This document shows positions 61,201 to 64,000 of a DNA stretch of 64,000 nucleotides, piece by piece. Positions within the stretch are counted from its first letter, which is position 1. Each line of letters starts with the position of its first letter. Under the pieces are notes generated by a model, which did no database searches, was not told the origin of the DNA, and saw only the letters and a list, made by a program, of their open reading frames with translations. The translations under genes and the position numbers were made by a program. This stretch comes from Lineus longissimus. Its lineage: Eukaryota > Nemertea > Pilidiophora > Heteronemertea > Lineidae. The stretch covers positions 12,240,953-12,304,952 of the forward strand of contig NC_088324.1 of the NCBI RefSeq assembly GCF_910592395.1, written 5' to 3'.

Positions 61201-63268
61201 CAAATTACTGGTTTCCCTTCTAGACCAGCTATTGCAGCAACCCAGCTGCTTTTAAAGTGAATCTTCTCACAACTAAGAATCAATTGACATCATATCCATT
61301 GTATTGTATATTTCTGGCACCCCGGGCAAACCTCAAATCACTAGTTTCCCTTCGCGCCCTGATTAATGGCAGGTTGCAACTCAGTCCACAGTGTGTTGTT
61401 TAACCAGCTTGAGATACCTGAATATACACTGACAGTTCAACACCCATACAATGGTGGCTTTAATAAGCTAATTGACATGATAATCAATCATATTTCAACA
61501 ATCCCTGGCACACCTCAAATCACTAGTTTCTCTTCGAGCCTTGATTAATTGCAGGGTGCGACTCAGTCCACAGTGTGTTGTTTAACCAGCTTGAGATACC
61601 TGAATATACACTGACAGTTCAACACCCATACAATGGTGGCTTTAATAAGCTAATTGACATGATAATCAATCATATTTCAACAATCCCTGGCACACCTCAA
61701 ATCACTAGTTTCTCTTCGAGCCTTGATTAATTGCGGGGTGCGACTCAGTCCACTGTGTTGTTTAACCAGCTTGAGATACCTGAATGCAAACTGACAGTTG
61801 TACACCCATACAATTCTGGCTTCAATAAGCTAACTGACATGATAATCCATTCTATTCCAGCACATCCAGGCACACCTCAGATCACTGGTTTCCCCTCTGG
61901 ACCAGTTATTGCAGGAACTCAGCTGAATCTAAAGTGTGTTGCCTCACCACCAGGTGATACCTATGACTGGTACAAAGATGATACCAAAGTGACAACATCC
62001 TTAAGCTATGACTTCCAAGTTACAAAGGAAAGTGGTGGGGTCTACAAATGTGACGCAAGGAATGCAGAAGGGACTGCAACAAGCAGTGACAAGACGCTAG
62101 TGGTTTATTGTAAGTAAGAGTTTCTTTCACATTTATTTTGCATAAAAAGATAAGACTGTTATCTCAATGTTATGTAAGGTACATCAACTCTTGACACCTA
62201 TGACTGGTACAAAGATGATCCAGTACCAAAATGACAACTACTTCCAAGTTAAAAAGGAAAGTGCTTTGTCGATAATGGCATGCAAGAAATAATGTAGTTA
62301 CTTCAACATGCAGTGACAAAACATTTGTTGTTTATTATAATTGTAAGTACCAATGTTTTCCAGAATGTGTTTTTTCTGAAGAGGACCTCTGCCATATCAG
62401 TGTCATGTTGTTAAGTACACTTAGACACACAGAGGAATTCCTTCATAATATTTCGGATTGTTGTGCTTCCAGATGAATTTAATTGGACCAGAATAACAAG
62501 GCCTCTTTTCTCTCAGTACACTAAGAAAACATTGCAAATATCATTCCATGTCCGTGTGGCTTCTAAATTGCTTAACTGTTGCCAGATATGACCCATTTGT
62601 AATTCCCTCAGGTTAATTTAAAATGAGTGGGAGGGTCAATGGTCAAGGGAATAATCTTTGAAAAAAGCAAACTTGTCAGAAAGATACTAATAGGAATATG
62701 ACTAAGTTCCATGACTAAAATACCATGAGAAATTTGAATACGGAGATTTAAAAGAGTCACAGATAATTTGAGTGATACAGAAGTCCAAGCTTGCATGCAG
62801 CAATTTCATTCTTCTTGGGTGCAAAATTGTCTTGGAACATCTTCAATATTTTCTTCAAGAGATTTCTTTATGTGGATCTCAAGTGGTACATGTACATATA
62901 TGATATAACATTATGTAAATGAAGGACCATTGAGGTCACCCTTATCTCTGTACTGGTTGTCCATATATCTCAGTGTTTAATATTTGTCTTTTCAGATAAG
63001 CCTGATTCTGTTGTTGTCTCATCTGAGAAGACCTCATCATATGTTGGTGAGAAAGACAAGTTCACATGCACAGTGTCTGGAGGCAACCCGACCCCCGCCG
63101 TGAAGCTCTACTTCAAGAGGTCAGGTGGTACACCAGTGGAGGTCATCCAAGGCCAGGACAAGGTCATGGCCAAAGAAGACAACCAGGCTGAGTACTACTG
63201 TGAGGCAAAAGTCACTGGATATCCTGCCTTTGATATGACTTCAAGCAGAAAGACATATAATGTAACCT
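58207..63268 (+). CDS. Ig-superfamily receptor B, 5' part (runs off window)
   Basis: This is a tandem paralogue of gene A in the same orientation. Five exons are visible: 58207-58276 (signal peptide MMVPFLPLLVIAMTT...), 58874-59197 (Ig1), 60043-60387 (Ig2), 61861-62109 (Ig3), 62996-63268 (Ig4), giving about 420 residues in frame. All junctions after the first are phase 1, as in gene A. Introns are also alignable with A. Ig2 keeps the canonical core tryptophan (VNWLKR) that gene A has lost (VNLVKR). The Ig4 exon and following intron look chimeric between Ig4 and Ig6 of gene A. The next exon (an Ig5 equivalent) should lie just past 64000. Like A, it is expected to be a type I surface receptor; its TM and tail are not seen here. 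Confidence 0.85.
59912..59940. repeat. CCTTTTT microsatellite in gene B intron
   Basis: About four copies of TTTTTCC stand where the matching intron of gene A (near 41650) has a single copy, so the expansion is specific to gene B. Confidence 0.75.
61013..61860 (+). pseudogene. Array of decayed copies of the Ig3 exon, gene B
   Basis: This matches the array in gene A position by position: decayed copies start near 61013, 61184, 61316, 61499 and 61680, with the intact exon at 61861. The last three again repeat every 181-183 bp. The array therefore existed before the two genes duplicated. Confidence 0.75.
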
Positions 63269-64000
63269 GTAAGTACTTCTTTGGCTATTCTTATTACTAT
63301 GCAATCAAACTATCACTTAGGTCAAATGGTGTTATCACAGCGAAAATGAGGAGATGAAGTAAAGTTGCAGTATGTTGCTTCATAAACTATCAGTATCAAG
63401 ACTCGGGATTATACTGTTTTGAAAATGTCTTATGACTGTGGTGGAAATATAGATACACTAAAATTAATGTTTTTAGAAAATGACCATATTAGATGTGAAT
63501 TTCAAAATGGTGGGCTTTGTTTGTTCTACTCAATAAGTCCAACCGTCAATAAAAATGTGGACAGCTTCCTCTGAAGATGTGATTTTGAAAGCTAATTTCA
63601 TGTGCTAATCGGAAAGGCACTTCTGCATTGCCTGATACTGATAGCCACATTATAGACAGGGAATACCTACATATACTTATGTATATCAACTAGACTTGAT
63701 TAGTAATAATATCACGTTGGGACACTTCCTTGTTCATTTGGAGCCACGAGCTTTAGAAATTGGCTGAAAAGACTGGCCTAGTTTGAAGCGGATAAGAATG
63801 TGGACACTAGAAATGTCTTGTGACGACTGCAAAGAAAATTTATTTATTTTTGAAAATGGACAGGCTGAATTGATAAATGGAATTTGTGCTCATATGACAT
63901 ATTCCTCAGTGAATTGTAAATGTTCATCCAGCAAGCCTGGGGGGAAAATGTTTTTCAGGACAGTAGAATAACAAAGTTTTAAGATATGCTGGCGGTCGTG
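63269..64000 (+). other. Gene B intron 5, truncated by window end
   Basis: This non-coding intron is homologous to gene A introns after Ig4 and after Ig6. It is nearly identical to 47349-48080. Short open frames in it are copies of intron sequence and not exons. Confidence 0.7.

Noticed and set aside
1-64000. CRISPR arrays, operons, ribosome binding sites, rRNA or intact tRNA genes
   Set aside because: The DNA is clearly animal nuclear sequence. No direct-repeat/spacer array exists, and the tRNA-like pieces have degenerate boxes and fit SINE remnants.

Overview
This is nuclear DNA from an animal. Genes are split into many short exons with GT..AG introns, both strands are used, and miniature transposons, SINE-like pieces and minisatellites lie between them. 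The NOS1AP, Crumbs and ClC-6/7-type genes identify a bilaterian. The style (introns of about 0.3-1 kb, frequent TACATGTA words, tandem Ig receptors) suggests a marine invertebrate such as an echinoderm, hemichordate, amphioxus or mollusc, but I cannot fix the phylum from the sequence.

Layout. (1) 1-9.2 kb: the first coding exon of NOS1AP on the minus strand (5682-5789), whose remaining exons lie beyond the left edge; the rest is intron and intergenic DNA with a 430-bp MITE. (2) 9.29-18.60 kb, plus strand: a complete 16-exon CLC chloride/proton exchanger of the ClC-6/7 clade (1015 residues when spliced). It has unusual filter motifs and a histidine-rich luminal insertion. (3) 19.28-29.10 kb, minus strand: a complete 11-exon Crumbs-type polarity protein (2362 residues) with about 48 EGF modules, 42 of them in one 5-kb exon, two laminin-G domains, a TM helix and a 38-residue Crumbs-like tail. 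It lies tail to tail with the CLC gene. (4) 30.9-33.1 kb, plus: a three-exon protein with a ParB/sulfiredoxin-like fold. (5) 33.1-38.5 kb: mostly non-coding, with a small minus-strand ORF behind a CCAAT/ETS promoter-like block, a striking 40-bp inverted repeat and a weak two-exon candidate. (6) 38.5-64 kb, plus: two tandem copies of an Ig-superfamily receptor gene. Copy A is complete (19 coding exons, 1403 residues: signal peptide, 10 Ig-like domains, one FN3, a TM helix and a tail with many YxxV/I motifs). Copy B starts 2.6 kb after the end of A and runs off the right edge after its fourth Ig exon.

All spliced frames given for the CLC, Crumbs and Ig A genes were checked by hand for phase: each sums to a multiple of three and ends in a stop codon. 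The most interesting system is the Ig receptor pair. Its Ig exons all have 1-1 phase, and there are internal exon duplications, chimeric copies, arrays of decayed exons and signalling-type tyrosine tails. This is the architecture expected of a diversifying recognition (immune or allorecognition) receptor family. Function is inferred, not shown.
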